Shown here: positions 35,227-43,685 of the stretch, piece by piece
Position numbering within the stretch: the first letter of the stretch is position 1
Layout: the number at the start of each line of letters is the position of its first letter
Assembly: GCF_000817785.2 (NCBI RefSeq)
Contig: NZ_JTCM02000005.1
Coordinates: 1 to 64,000, forward strand
Source of the DNA: Hassallia byssoidea VB512170
GTDB taxonomy: Bacteria; Cyanobacteriota; Cyanobacteriia; Cyanobacteriales; Nostocaceae
Reading direction: 5' to 3'
DNA length: 64,000 nucleotides
Notes under the pieces: model-generated
Databases searched by the model: none
What the model saw: the letters and a program-made list of their open reading frames with translations, nothing else
Told to the model about the DNA's origin: nothing
Position numbers and translations under genes: made by a program

Positions 35227-36186
35227 ATGCTAATACATATACTAAGTGGCGAGGATACCGTATCCTTAAACAATAGAATCAACCAAATCGTCGAGGAACA
35301 TACTCATCCTCAATGGCGCACATTCAACTATATCAAGTTAAATTCTACTAATCAAGATACTATTGCAGACGCCATCACTGAAATCCGCACTATCCCTTTT
35401 GGAGAGGGAGCAAAAGTAGTTCACATAAACCAAGCGTCAATATTCAACAACTGTGCAGATGAAATCATTCAGTTTATGGAAGAAAATTTAAAAGCTATTA
35501 GTACTACAAATGGAAACGTCTTATTAGTCACTTCTACTAAAATAGACTGTAGAGGCAAAGCAATAAAACTACTTTCCAAATACGGAAATATAGAGGAATT
35601 TCCTCTCATTCCCAGTTGGAATAAAAAGGAAATTAGGAATCTTATCAATCACAGTGTTTCTTCATACAAACTATCACTTACGTCAAATGCAATAGATTAT
35701 TTAGTTGAGGCTATTGCCAACAATACAACACGACTTGATAGCGAGTTGAAAAAGCTATCAATCTATGCAGCCGGAGAAATTTTAAATAAGGAAACAATAA
35801 TCCCACTTGTTAACAACAACACCTCTAAATGCATAGAACTTGCTCATGCTTGTCTTACAGGAAAGGTAAAAGTTGCCCTGGAGTTACTCAGCAATTCAAT
35901 GTTAAGTAACGAACATCCCCTTATAATTGCAGCTACACTGTACAGTTGCTTCCGCACTTGGCTAATTGTCAAAGCTGGGATGATAGAAAAACTCAAGGAT
36001 GAAGAAATAGTTAGGCTGGCTAACTTAAAAAATCCCAAAAGACTATATTTCCTCAAAGCAGAAATACAGTTTGCTAGCGTTGAAAAACTCAAGCAAAGCC
36101 TAGAGTTTATTTGCTCTATAGAACATGAACTAAAACAAGGAATAAATAACCTTGAAGCACAAATTATCAAAATTTGCAGCATTTAA
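35227..36186 (+). CDS. holA: DNA polymerase III delta-like clamp-loader subunit
   Basis: I chose ATG 35227 because MLIHILSGEDTVSLNNRINQ matches the delta N-terminus (M-x-I-x-x-L-x-GED). An in-frame GTG at 35149 would add 26 unconserved residues. The 319-aa length suits HolA. Later segments such as LSLTSNAIDYLVEAIANNTTRLDSELKKL match its typical N-(T/L)-x-x-L-x-x-E-L-x-K-L block. Delta opens the sliding clamp. Its stop is followed five bases later by the delta-prime-like ATG, so the two are coupled. Confidence 0.8.
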   Translation: MLIHILSGEDTVSLNNRINQIVEEHTHPQWRTFNYIKLNSTNQDTIADAITEIRTIPFGEGAKVVHINQASIFNNCADEIIQFMEENLKAISTTNGNVLLVTSTKIDCRGKAIKLLSKYGNIEEFPLIPSWNKKEIRNLINHSVSSYKLSLTSNAIDYLVEAIANNTTRLDSELKKLSIYAAGEILNKETIIPLVNNNTSKCIELAHACLTGKVKVALELLSNSMLSNEHPLIIAATLYSCFRTWLIVKAGMIEKLKDEEIVRLANLKNPKRLYFLKAEIQFASVEKLKQSLEFICSIEHELKQGINNLEAQIIKICSI

Positions 36187-36191
36187 GAATT

Positions 36192-37034
36192 ATGAAAAAC
36201 CCCACTTTTAATAGCATCATTGGACAGCATACTGCCAAAGTAATCTTAAAAAATGCAATTTCCAGTAACAAAATTGCTCCAGTCTACCTCTTTTGGAGCA
36301 ATATTGATGGTATAGGAAAAGCAAAAACAGCTTTTGCCTTTACCGCTGCATTAGTAGAGGACGAAAATATTACCAATCATCCAGATGTATTGGTGATAAA
36401 ACCAAGTTATCCCCCAGAAGGAAAAACCTTCCATACGCCAGCATCTATTCGTATTGAAGAAGTACGAACTATCATCAAATTTACCAGCACTACTGCTGTC
36501 GCCGCCAAACGCAAGGTGGTAATCCTCCATGAAGCAGAAACACTACAAGAAAAAAGCTCAAACGCACTACTCAAAACCCTAGAAGAATCGTCTAATTGCG
36601 TCTTCATTCTCATTTCGTCTCATCCAGATAAGATAAGCGCCACTATTACAAGCCGCTCGTTTGTTGTCCCATTTACACGTCTAACACCAGATGAAGTAGC
36701 AAAAGTTCTGGATTCATTGCCAGAGTACAAACAAGTCAGCCAGGAGATAATAGCACTCGTCAATGGTAGCCCAGGTGTAGCAATAAAGCATATCAAATAT
36801 CTGCAATCTATACCTTCTATTGTCAACCGTCTCCAAACACCGCCCAGAAGCATTACCACAGCCATCAGCCTCAGTAATGAAATCTCTTCTCTAGAATTTC
36901 CTACCCAGCTATGGCTAATCGAGTATTTGCAGTACCTTTGGCAAGAAAAAAGAGCAAAACTGCATTTATCAAAGCAAAAGCTACTACAGCAAGTGCAAAC
37001 TCGTGCTGTTTGGGATACAGCGTTGATACCTTAA
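36192..37034 (+). CDS. holB: DNA polymerase III delta-prime-like clamp-loader subunit
   Basis: ATG 36192 (MKNPTFNSIIGQHTAKVILKNAI) gives the classic opening of this AAA+ family; a TTG at 36174 is less likely. The P-loop region reads IDGIGKAKTA, lacking the usual serine or threonine after GK, as expected for an ATPase-dead delta-prime. SIRIEEVRTII, VVILHEAETLQEKSSNALLKTLEE and LISSHPDKISATITSRS (SRC motif) are all in place. At 280 aa it lacks part of the usual C-terminal collar. It completes the element's clamp loader. Confidence 0.85.
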   Translation: MKNPTFNSIIGQHTAKVILKNAISSNKIAPVYLFWSNIDGIGKAKTAFAFTAALVEDENITNHPDVLVIKPSYPPEGKTFHTPASIRIEEVRTIIKFTSTTAVAAKRKVVILHEAETLQEKSSNALLKTLEESSNCVFILISSHPDKISATITSRSFVVPFTRLTPDEVAKVLDSLPEYKQVSQEIIALVNGSPGVAIKHIKYLQSIPSIVNRLQTPPRSITTAISLSNEISSLEFPTQLWLIEYLQYLWQEKRAKLHLSKQKLLQQVQTRAVWDTALIP

Positions 37035-37044
37035 TCATGCATTG

Positions 37045-37074
37045 GGTTTTTAGGATAAACAATTCCTAAAAACC
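37045..37074 (+). terminator. Hairpin after holB
   Basis: GGTTTTTAGGA pairs perfectly with TCCTAAAAACC. There is no T tract, so it may only stabilise the mRNA end. Confidence 0.5.
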
Positions 37075-37104
37075 TACAATCTAAACTATTTTAAGTGACG
37101 GAAG

Positions 37105-37791
37105 ATGACAAAAAGAAAAAAAGGTTATTCAGATTCAAATAAAAATCTTACTCTATTTGAGGTTGAAAAAATTTGCGGTAATAAATCAACTTTACTCAGT
37201 CAATCAACTCAGAAGCTATTAAGACTAATGGTAGCTGAATTAGAAATAAATTCAGCAGCTACTGCCAGTTTATTAGAAATAGCCGAAGTCGATAAACAGC
37301 TAGTTCAATATATCGCCGGTCCTGTAATTACTTCAACTAACTGCTGGCAATCATGCATTCCCCAGTGGGTATATAAAGCAGTTACCATTGATAGGCTAGA
37401 CACAGTACTAGAGGAAATAGAAAAAGGCAGTATTGGAGAACTTGCAACACCCAGCGAGGTACTTACCGTCATGATGCCTATTAGTCTTGAAGCACCTTTG
37501 CATTCTGATTGGGTAAATGTCTATTTTTGGGCATCTCACACAACACTAGTCAAGCACAAACCATTCCCCAATTACGATTATGAAAACCTCTGGGCAAAGA
37601 TAGGTACGTCGCCTATCAATTATAAACAAATCCAGCATAACTATAAGTCTCTAGCAGCCGATATTCGGTCTCGTGTAGTCAGCCATGCCGCTAAACAAGG
37701 ATGGGGAAAAAGGCATAAATCACCTGAAAAGTTAACTACAAACGAATCTCAGACCACAAATATTGCACGGCAATTAACATTGTTTGAGTAA
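37105..37791 (+). CDS. Hypothetical 228-aa protein with C-terminal clamp-binding motif
   Basis: No family is recognised. A helical N-terminal half (KLLRLMVAELEINSAATASLLE) precedes a mixed domain (CWQSCIPQWVYKAV, LHSDWVNVYFWASHTTLV), and a basic tail ends ARQLTLFE. QLTLF fits the beta-clamp consensus, and the N-terminus also holds LTLFEV. The protein lies directly downstream of the delta and delta-prime genes and may be an unrecognised clamp partner. Confidence 0.6.
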   Translation: MTKRKKGYSDSNKNLTLFEVEKICGNKSTLLSQSTQKLLRLMVAELEINSAATASLLEIAEVDKQLVQYIAGPVITSTNCWQSCIPQWVYKAVTIDRLDTVLEEIEKGSIGELATPSEVLTVMMPISLEAPLHSDWVNVYFWASHTTLVKHKPFPNYDYENLWAKIGTSPINYKQIQHNYKSLAADIRSRVVSHAAKQGWGKRHKSPEKLTTNESQTTNIARQLTLFE

Positions 37792-37938
37792 CAAAGAACA
37801 AGCAAAGCAAATAGTTGCCTTTAAGCTTTATTCAATGCAGCCAGTTCTTAATTCCCAAGCGATCGCGTCTCACAAGCAAACTCTACCACATCCGGCAATA
37901 AGGAACTGACGTAATAGACAGTTTTCAAAAGGATGGGC

Positions 37939-37984
37939 TTTAATCAACTCTCCACCAAACCCATTCGGTGGAGAGTTGATTAAA
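37939..37984. repeat. Perfect 18-bp inverted repeat between convergent genes
   Basis: TTTAATCAACTCTCCACC (37939-37956) and its exact inverse (37967-37984) flank a 10-nt loop. It lies between the genes ending at 37791 (+) and 38129 (-). It may act as a two-way terminator or a protein-binding site; no T tract follows on either strand. Confidence 0.75.
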
Positions 37985-38128
37985 TCATCACGCCCAGGAT
38001 ACTGTCAATAATGGATTTCGTAAGCAATGGGTACAAAATAACGAAGCCTATTGCAAGTTTTTTTTCAAAAAAGACTAAACCCTTTTTTATCTTCTAGTAA
38101 CAGGTTAGCCTATTAACCTGCTATATAA

Positions 38129-39349
38129 TTAGTGGTTGTGGCAATCCTGACAACCACGTTCGTAGTAGGAACGTAAAGAGGAAAAAGTTTTAAACAGCCA
38201 ATTGCTACCAACCTCCCACTCTTCAATACAATTAAGCGTCATGTAATACCCACTTTTATAAGCAGCAACACTCATGTTAATTGGGAAGCCAGTAGTAATC
38301 CTAGTAACTTGCATCGGAACACTCATCAAAGCCTCTAAGTGACTATTGTTATTTTTCCCAGTAAGGAAGTAAAATACAATCATCTGTACTAAAGAAGGAA
38401 GTAACAACAAGCGGTCTGACCATTTAGTAAAATGTAGCTTAATACGAAAATAGCCAGTGGGAATACCCTCATCTTCATAGATATTACTCGATTCCATATC
38501 CAGTAATTCTGTTTCAGATAAAGTTAAATCACTATCCGAAATAGTAAATAAAGTATTTGCTCCCAACTCTCTTCTTAAATAAACAAGCGTCATTCCCCAA
38601 CGTTTGCCATCTTTTTCCAATATATCGACTGCTACCTCTGAATGATGCCGACCGTACTTTTGCTGTAGCGCCGCCACAGCTTCTGAATTTAAGTTATCTT
38701 TCCAAGTTGATTTTTCAAAAAAATCTTTAAAGTAGTATCCCGGACAATCAGTTTTTCCCGCTGCTATTAGTTCCACTAAATCCGGTTCAGCAGCAATATA
38801 TTGCTGTAAGGAAATCTCTAGTTCATCTTTGATATGAGGTGGCAACAAACACCTTACCTCATCCAAACTCAAGGGATAGTCTAAATAGGGATGTCCCATC
38901 AATATATAAGGATCTGCCAAGTCCTGTAAACATTCAAGTACAAGCTGACGGGCAAAATACTCGTTACCCTTATTTATCGGTTGCCCACTTAGTTCTTTTT
39001 CAACCGCAATGAGGGCGATCGCACTCAAAGAAAAATAAGCCGCATCATGCACGCAAGTAGGTAATTGCCCAAAAGGTTGAGTAAGCAATAAATCGAGGAC
39101 TTCTCGTAGCACACCAATTCTCTGGGTATTAGATATATCTCCAAAATGACGAATCCCAATTCCATCGGTATTTTCTAACCAAGCCTCATTTGTTACTTCT
39201 AGATGGCTACTATAATCAGCGGGCAAAGCGGGCATCTCACCCTGAGATCGCAGATAACTGTCTTCATCCTGCTGCAACCACATAAGAGCAAGCAAGGTTA
39301 GCTTACAGACAGCCATATTCCGCCGCAACCGACGTTCCAGTTTAGTCAT
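38129..39349 (-). CDS. Hypothetical 406-aa protein
   Basis: ATG 39349 (MTKLERRLRRNMAVCKL) has GGAG six bases upstream, better than a TTG at 39361. No family is recognised. The sequence is helical and soluble (LGVLREVLDLLL-like stretch near residue 80, LVLECLQDLADPYI, LQQYIAAEPDLVELI) and ends in a cysteine/histidine group CQDCHNH. It is transcribed away from the ssb cluster and is the only minus-strand gene within the replication block. Confidence 0.6.
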   Translation of the reverse strand: MTKLERRLRRNMAVCKLTLLALMWLQQDEDSYLRSQGEMPALPADYSSHLEVTNEAWLENTDGIGIRHFGDISNTQRIGVLREVLDLLLTQPFGQLPTCVHDAAYFSLSAIALIAVEKELSGQPINKGNEYFARQLVLECLQDLADPYILMGHPYLDYPLSLDEVRCLLPPHIKDELEISLQQYIAAEPDLVELIAAGKTDCPGYYFKDFFEKSTWKDNLNSEAVAALQQKYGRHHSEVAVDILEKDGKRWGMTLVYLRRELGANTLFTISDSDLTLSETELLDMESSNIYEDEGIPTGYFRIKLHFTKWSDRLLLLPSLVQMIVFYFLTGKNNNSHLEALMSVPMQVTRITTGFPINMSVAAYKSGYYMTLNCIEEWEVGSNWLFKTFSSLRSYYERGCQDCHNH

Positions 39350-39393
39350 AAACTTCTCCAATAATCACTATTTAGGCATTAGATATCATCAAA

Positions 39394-39798
39394 ATGCCCA
39401 TAGAAATACAAACCACATCAAGTGCCAAGCACTTGAAACAAAAAGTCACAAATATTACACACATGAATACTATCTCTATACAGTTTAATCAACTAGATAA
39501 AATTTCTAGCCTGCTTAGGCAACATGGTGCAATAGTAATTGTAAAAAAAGGAACAAACAATCAACGAATAATTATCCTTAAGCGTCAACCAACAGTCGAT
39601 ATAGCAACAATCATAGGTGGTACACCATCTCAAGAAGTACCAAGACTGCTTACAAAAGAAGATTTAGATAACCTAGAAATCGAGCAATTACAACATCTGG
39701 GGGAAATCCACAAAATACGCAACTATAAAAGGATGGGGAAACAAAAGTTAGCAGCAAAACTAGAAGGAAAAGCAACCAGGGAAGAAATACCATCCTAA
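39394..39798 (+). CDS. Small protein with SAP/Rho-N-like C-terminal helix-turn-helix
   Basis: The 134-aa sequence ends in EDLDNLEIEQLQHLGEIHKIRNYKRMGKQKLAAKLEG, laid out like the SAP or Rho N-terminal DNA-binding fold (two helices around a G-Y-K-R-M-like turn). The first part holds SSLLRQHGAIVIVKKG. ATG 39463 is a possible alternative start. It precedes ssb on the same strand, so a nucleic-acid role is reasonable. Confidence 0.5.
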   Translation: MPIEIQTTSSAKHLKQKVTNITHMNTISIQFNQLDKISSLLRQHGAIVIVKKGTNNQRIIILKRQPTVDIATIIGGTPSQEVPRLLTKEDLDNLEIEQLQHLGEIHKIRNYKRMGKQKLAAKLEGKATREEIPS

Positions 39799-39915
39799 TT
39801 AAGTAAACACTTCCGTTTGAGAGTCCGCATCTGCACACCAAACTCCCCTACAGATGTGGCTTACGTCAAAGTAAAAATTACACATAATCAGTTAATAACC
39901 ACAGAAGGAAGACTC

Positions 39916-40329
39916 ATGCTTACGCAAATAAGAGCGGAAACATTAACAAGTACTCCTATGAGCAACTTCCTCAACATGGTCATGCTAGTTGGCAGATGCG
40001 GACAAGATCCCGAACTGAAGTATTTCGAGTCGGGCGCGGTAAAAGCAAGCATCAGCCTCGCTGTCAGACCTCCCTACAGAAGCGAACAAGCCCTCTGGTT
40101 CGATTTAGTCGCATGGGGTAATCAAGCAGAAATTATTGGAAATTACGTTCGCAAAGGAACTCAAATTGCGATTACAGGCGAGTTTGGGTTCGACCGCTGG
40201 GCTGATAGAAACTCCGGCGTCACAAGACAACGACCGGTAATTACAGTCAATGCCATTGAACTACTGGGAGGACGCAAAGAAGAACAACCCAGCAACACCG
40301 AAACAGCGATTGCTAACGCCAATTTTTAA
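39916..40329 (+). CDS. ssb: Single-stranded DNA-binding protein without the usual acidic tail
   Basis: ATG 39916 follows AGGAAG and is preferred over a far-upstream TTG at 39817. The OB fold is clear: NMVMLVGRCGQDPELKYFESGAVKASISLAV, WFDLVAWGNQAEIIGNYVRKGTQIAITGEF and ITVNAIELLGGR. Bacterial SSB normally ends with DDIPF. This protein ends NTETAIANANF and so lacks the partner-binding tip. The next gene carries such a tip. It probably coats single-stranded DNA during replication or transfer of the element. Confidence 0.88.
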   Translation: MLTQIRAETLTSTPMSNFLNMVMLVGRCGQDPELKYFESGAVKASISLAVRPPYRSEQALWFDLVAWGNQAEIIGNYVRKGTQIAITGEFGFDRWADRNSGVTRQRPVITVNAIELLGGRKEEQPSNTETAIANANF

Positions 40330-40339
40330 CAAAAGCAAC

Positions 40340-40365
40340 CCCCAGGCGAATGTGGTCGCCTGGGG
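40340..40365 (+). terminator. Intercistronic hairpin after ssb
   Basis: CCCCAGGCGA pairs perfectly with TCGCCTGGGG. It has no T tract and probably separates ssb from the next gene in the mRNA. Confidence 0.5.
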
Positions 40366-40399
40366 CAACAAACATCATTTATCTACATAGGTCAAAATT

Positions 40400-40822
40400 A
40401 TGATTAACAGCATTTGCACCACAACCATCAAAACAATCAACCAAACTCACGACTCCTCTGGAAGTTTAATAGTGTTTGGAGTCATGGAATTCCACTATCG
40501 GTCTAAAGAAGGACCTACAGCAGACGAAATCCCTTATCGCAGTAAAGGTGCACCTGCTGTTATCATCAACGAACTTGGAGAAGCCACTCTGGGAACGGCA
40601 ATAGGATTTATAGATTTACAAACAGACGACAGAGGAACATACAAGGAAAAAATTGCCACATTCGTCATAAGACAATTTGCACCTTCTTCAGCTAATCCAT
40701 CCGAAAGGTTCAACCCTAAGGTTCAAAAGCCTGAAACTCCTGATTTCGCCAAGGAGTTAGTAGAAGTAGATGACAGTGTAGCAGACGAAAACAAAGACCA
40801 AGCTGATGAGATCCCGTTCTAG
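40400..40822 (+). CDS. Hypothetical 140-aa protein with SSB-type C-terminal tip (DEIPF)
   Basis: The folded part is beta-rich (SLIVFGVMEFHYRS, PAVIINELGEATLGTAIGFIDL, IATFVIRQFAP) and may itself be an OB-like fold. An acidic linker (VEVDDSVADENKDQ) leads to the final ADEIPF, a near copy of the SSB C-terminal peptide that binds PriA, RecQ and the polymerase III chi subunit. ADEIPY also occurs once internally. The gene directly follows the tail-less ssb, suggesting that the tail function moved to a partner protein. No family is recognised. Confidence 0.65.
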   Translation: MINSICTTTIKTINQTHDSSGSLIVFGVMEFHYRSKEGPTADEIPYRSKGAPAVIINELGEATLGTAIGFIDLQTDDRGTYKEKIATFVIRQFAPSSANPSERFNPKVQKPETPDFAKELVEVDDSVADENKDQADEIPF

Positions 40823-40880
40823 CAAAAGAACCTTTTGTTAGTGTTCAATTTGAAAATAGTAGTTAGCTGAAAATCAGAAA

Positions 40881-40926
40881 ATAATGCCAGTATGGACGCA
40901 CACGTTCATACTGGCATTATTTTTTT
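40881..40926. terminator. Strong, probably bidirectional, terminator
   Basis: ATAATGCCAGTATG and ACG pair with CGT and CATACTGGCATTAT around a short loop with one mismatch, followed by a T run on the plus strand and T-rich DNA on the minus strand. It separates the 40400-40822 gene from the convergent parB gene. Confidence 0.85.
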
Positions 40927-40988
40927 AAGCAGCAAAAGTTTTCCTGACAATACCTGTTGATGTCAACTCTTCTTACTCGACTGCATAT

Positions 40989-42152
40989 CTAAATCAGGGT
41001 TTCAACCTCCTGTAGCTTTTCTTGAAGGGCTTGGCGCAGTTCGGCAAGTCGGGTTCGCCCCAATTCTTTGGGATCAATCGATTGGACGGTTTTGATGGTT
41101 TTGTCCATCTGTTTGTCCTGCTTGGTTTTGGAATCTGGGGCATTGTACACCAAAAGCTTTTGCTTGACTAGTGTTCTAGTCTGCGAGAGTGATAGTTTCT
41201 CTTGAACAACTTGCTGAGTTACCTGAGTGCGGATTGCCACAGCTTCATTTTCATCAACATTCAGTGCGAGAGAGGAGAGTTTGTTGAGTTCTCTCGCTTT
41301 GCTGCTTTCCAGTCCAACAGAGCGAATGACACATTTGAGATCTTCTGCCAGTTTGAGTAGGGGAAAGATATTGTTGTTGATGGATACTGGATTTAGTTGT
41401 AGCCCCAGCAAAACTGAGACAATATCTTGTTCCTCCTCGTCTTTGAAGTCAGCCGTTTCTAGCCACTGCTCTTGAGTTGTCAGGTCGGCATCCTTAATCA
41501 GTGCAAGCTCCTCAAGGGTCTTGCTACGAATTAGTCGGTTAATGAAAGCATTAAGAAGCTTTGGAATCTCGTTTTCTCGGTCTTTGAAGTTGGGGTATTT
41601 ATGAATGGTTAATCGAATCAGAGCAGTTGCTAAGTCAAGGTCATGAAGTTTTTCGGAGTGAATACTGGTTACTAGTTGACCTTCAAACACTGCTGCTTCG
41701 TCCTGAGCATCTTCTTTAAGCAGAAACACAGCTTTTAGGGTTGTCATTCCAGCTAATGGAGCTGATCGCCACCTAAGTTCTCCGTCAAATAGTTTGTACC
41801 GTCCATCAAGTTGTGGAATTAGCACAATTGGGTTTTTTTGCCCCTGCCGACGTAGACTCTCCACTCGTTCTTGAATTATTAATTCTGGGAAAGTTTGTCT
41901 AGGTTGAGTAGGGTCGGGATCGATGAGGTCGATCGCAATGTCGTGTATTCCGCCTTGGTTAGCTAGTTGATTGGTGAGTGACTCAATTTGTTGCTCTAAT
42001 GCAGTTTTTTCTTCAGAACTGAATGCATTTGCTCGCAGTTGTGTAATTTCTGCTTCGAGTTCCTCTACCTGACTTTTAAGTTGGTGGATTTGCTGTGTTT
42101 GCCCTGCTTGCCCGAATAATTGAGTCATATCCACGGGTTTTTTGCTTGCCAT
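40989..42152 (-). CDS. parB: ParB-like partition protein
   Basis: The 387-aa protein has a coiled coil at residues about 20-65 (KSQVEELEAEITQLRANAF), then a ParB N-terminal CTPase-like domain: IDLIDPDPTQPRQTF and LDGRYKLFDGELRWRSAPLAG, the last being a variant of the G-E-R-R-x-x-A box. The long helical C-terminal part probably binds DNA and dimerises. Its ATG shares one base with the parA stop (TAATG). With ParA it would move plasmid copies apart. Two palindromes 450 bp upstream of parA (43483 and 43513) are candidate binding sites. Confidence 0.85.
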   Translation of the reverse strand: MASKKPVDMTQLFGQAGQTQQIHQLKSQVEELEAEITQLRANAFSSEEKTALEQQIESLTNQLANQGGIHDIAIDLIDPDPTQPRQTFPELIIQERVESLRRQGQKNPIVLIPQLDGRYKLFDGELRWRSAPLAGMTTLKAVFLLKEDAQDEAAVFEGQLVTSIHSEKLHDLDLATALIRLTIHKYPNFKDRENEIPKLLNAFINRLIRSKTLEELALIKDADLTTQEQWLETADFKDEEEQDIVSVLLGLQLNPVSINNNIFPLLKLAEDLKCVIRSVGLESSKARELNKLSSLALNVDENEAVAIRTQVTQQVVQEKLSLSQTRTLVKQKLLVYNAPDSKTKQDKQMDKTIKTVQSIDPKELGRTRLAELRQALQEKLQEVETLI

Positions 42153-43015
42153 TAAAATTCCTCCGTCATTAACTTGATTAGGCGCTCCACTATTGGGTTA
42201 AAGTCTTCACTGGCATCACATCCAGGTCGGTACAAGTGTAGAGGTAGTCCTGCACCACTAGCTTTGAGGTGGTAATTAGATTCTCTAATGTAAGGGAAGC
42301 AATGAATACCCATCTGTTGAATCAGGAAGGGGAGAGTTTTGGCTGGGTCAATGTCAGTTCTTGGTTTCCCTTTTTTGTCTAACCCCAGAATATCCCGGTG
42401 TGCCCCTACGTCGTACAAATCCACCCGCGTAGGTACAAACCCCAGAATTTCGGGTTTGGGTTTGAGTCTTAAGTCATCCACTTTGCTGTAGAACCAATCC
42501 AAAAAGCCCGCGAAAGCTCCCGTATCTTTGTATTCTGGTTTGATGGGAACCAGTACATGCGTGCTTGCTGCTAGTGCCATTAACCCCATTGGCTCTAAAG
42601 AGGCAGGAGTATCAAAAATAATCAAGTCGCTCTTTAAGGGGAAGTCTTCCAATTTATCTTTGAAAGTGTAGTGACGGCGACTGTAGTTGTATATTTCTCC
42701 GATGCTTTCTTCTAAAAATTTACCACCTTGTATAGCCGTTACTGTGGAAAGATGTTCAGACCAAAGTGGAACAAGGGGATAATCCCCTTTAAATGTTTTT
42801 TTAAGGACAGTAGCAAGAGATTGCTCCATAGACGCAGGTGCAAGTCTTGCAAAAATGCACAATGACCCATTTTGATCGAGTTCTATCAGGGTGACTTTAT
42901 ACCCTTTGGCACCAACAGCATACGCTAAATGAGTTGCCATTGTGGTTTTACCCGATCCGCCCGCATTGCTGGCGATTGTTAATCGAACCTGGGTTCGAGC
43001 AGGTTTCTTTTTCAT
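42152..43015 (-). CDS. parA: ParA-like ATPase lacking the signature lysine
   Basis: ATG 43015 (MKKKPARTQVRLTIA) has AGAAGG seven bases upstream and is preferred over an earlier start at 43057. The P-loop reads SNAGGSGKTT: the ParA/MinD signature normally begins KGG, but residue 18 is alanine here; K23 of GKT is kept. LIIFDTPASLEPMGLMALAA is Walker B, and VPIKPEYKDTGAFAGFLDW follows as in ParA. The missing lysine should weaken sandwich-dimer contacts. It forms an operon with parB through a one-base overlap. Confidence 0.88.
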   Translation of the reverse strand: MKKKPARTQVRLTIASNAGGSGKTTMATHLAYAVGAKGYKVTLIELDQNGSLCIFARLAPASMEQSLATVLKKTFKGDYPLVPLWSEHLSTVTAIQGGKFLEESIGEIYNYSRRHYTFKDKLEDFPLKSDLIIFDTPASLEPMGLMALAASTHVLVPIKPEYKDTGAFAGFLDWFYSKVDDLRLKPKPEILGFVPTRVDLYDVGAHRDILGLDKKGKPRTDIDPAKTLPFLIQQMGIHCFPYIRESNYHLKASGAGLPLHLYRPGCDASEDFNPIVERLIKLMTEEF

Positions 43016-43461
43016 AGAAATACCTTCTAAGAGGGAAGCAATTATTAAAATGCTCAACAGTATTCAGTTATCGAAATGGCTCCTGGAGTATTCGTTGTGT
43101 CGCTAACTGCCTTTTGGGTAGAAGGCAACATCTGGGCATTTTTCAGGTCGATGCCTAAGACTCATGGACTTATTGGCTATAGCCAATGGCTATGGTAAGG
43201 AGTGAGTGAACCTGAGTGGAAAATTGTTAGATCATAAATTTTTCTGACCAACTTAAAAACCCCACTTCTCGTAATGAATTGGAGTTTCATAACTGTTTTT
43301 TAAGCAAAAGTCAACTTCGGCAAAATGTTCCACTTATTGGTCAGATTTTTTAGTTAATTTTCTGGTTTTAGGAGACTTTGCCACTCTCCCCGGTCAATCG
43401 GAACCTATAACCCAAAGTTGAGGTTGCTCCATTTTGAGCAAGGTTTAGCCCAAAATGCTGT

Positions 43462-43528
43462 GTTTTACTACTAATAGTAGTAAAACTAACGTTAGTTTCA
43501 TGAACTCAAGCAAAACTAACGTTAGTTT
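43462..43528. promoter_or_regulatory. Palindrome cluster upstream of parAB (candidate parS/operator)
   Basis: GTTTTACTACTA and its inverse form a 25-bp palindrome at 43462-43486. AAACTAACGTTAGTTT, a perfect 16-bp palindrome, occurs at 43483-43498 and again at 43513-43528, exactly 30 bp apart. They lie about 450-510 bp before the parA start. Confidence 0.65.
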
Positions 43529-43685
43529 ATTCTACACTGATTGGTTGTCTACCACTTGTATTAACCGAAAAAAGTTATGAGTAATTCTTAGGGGTTAATT
43601 GTGTTGAATTGATTTCAGAAGGCAGAAGTACGTTCGCGCAGCGACGACCTTCGCGACGTTCGCGCAGGAGAAGGAGAAGGCAGCT

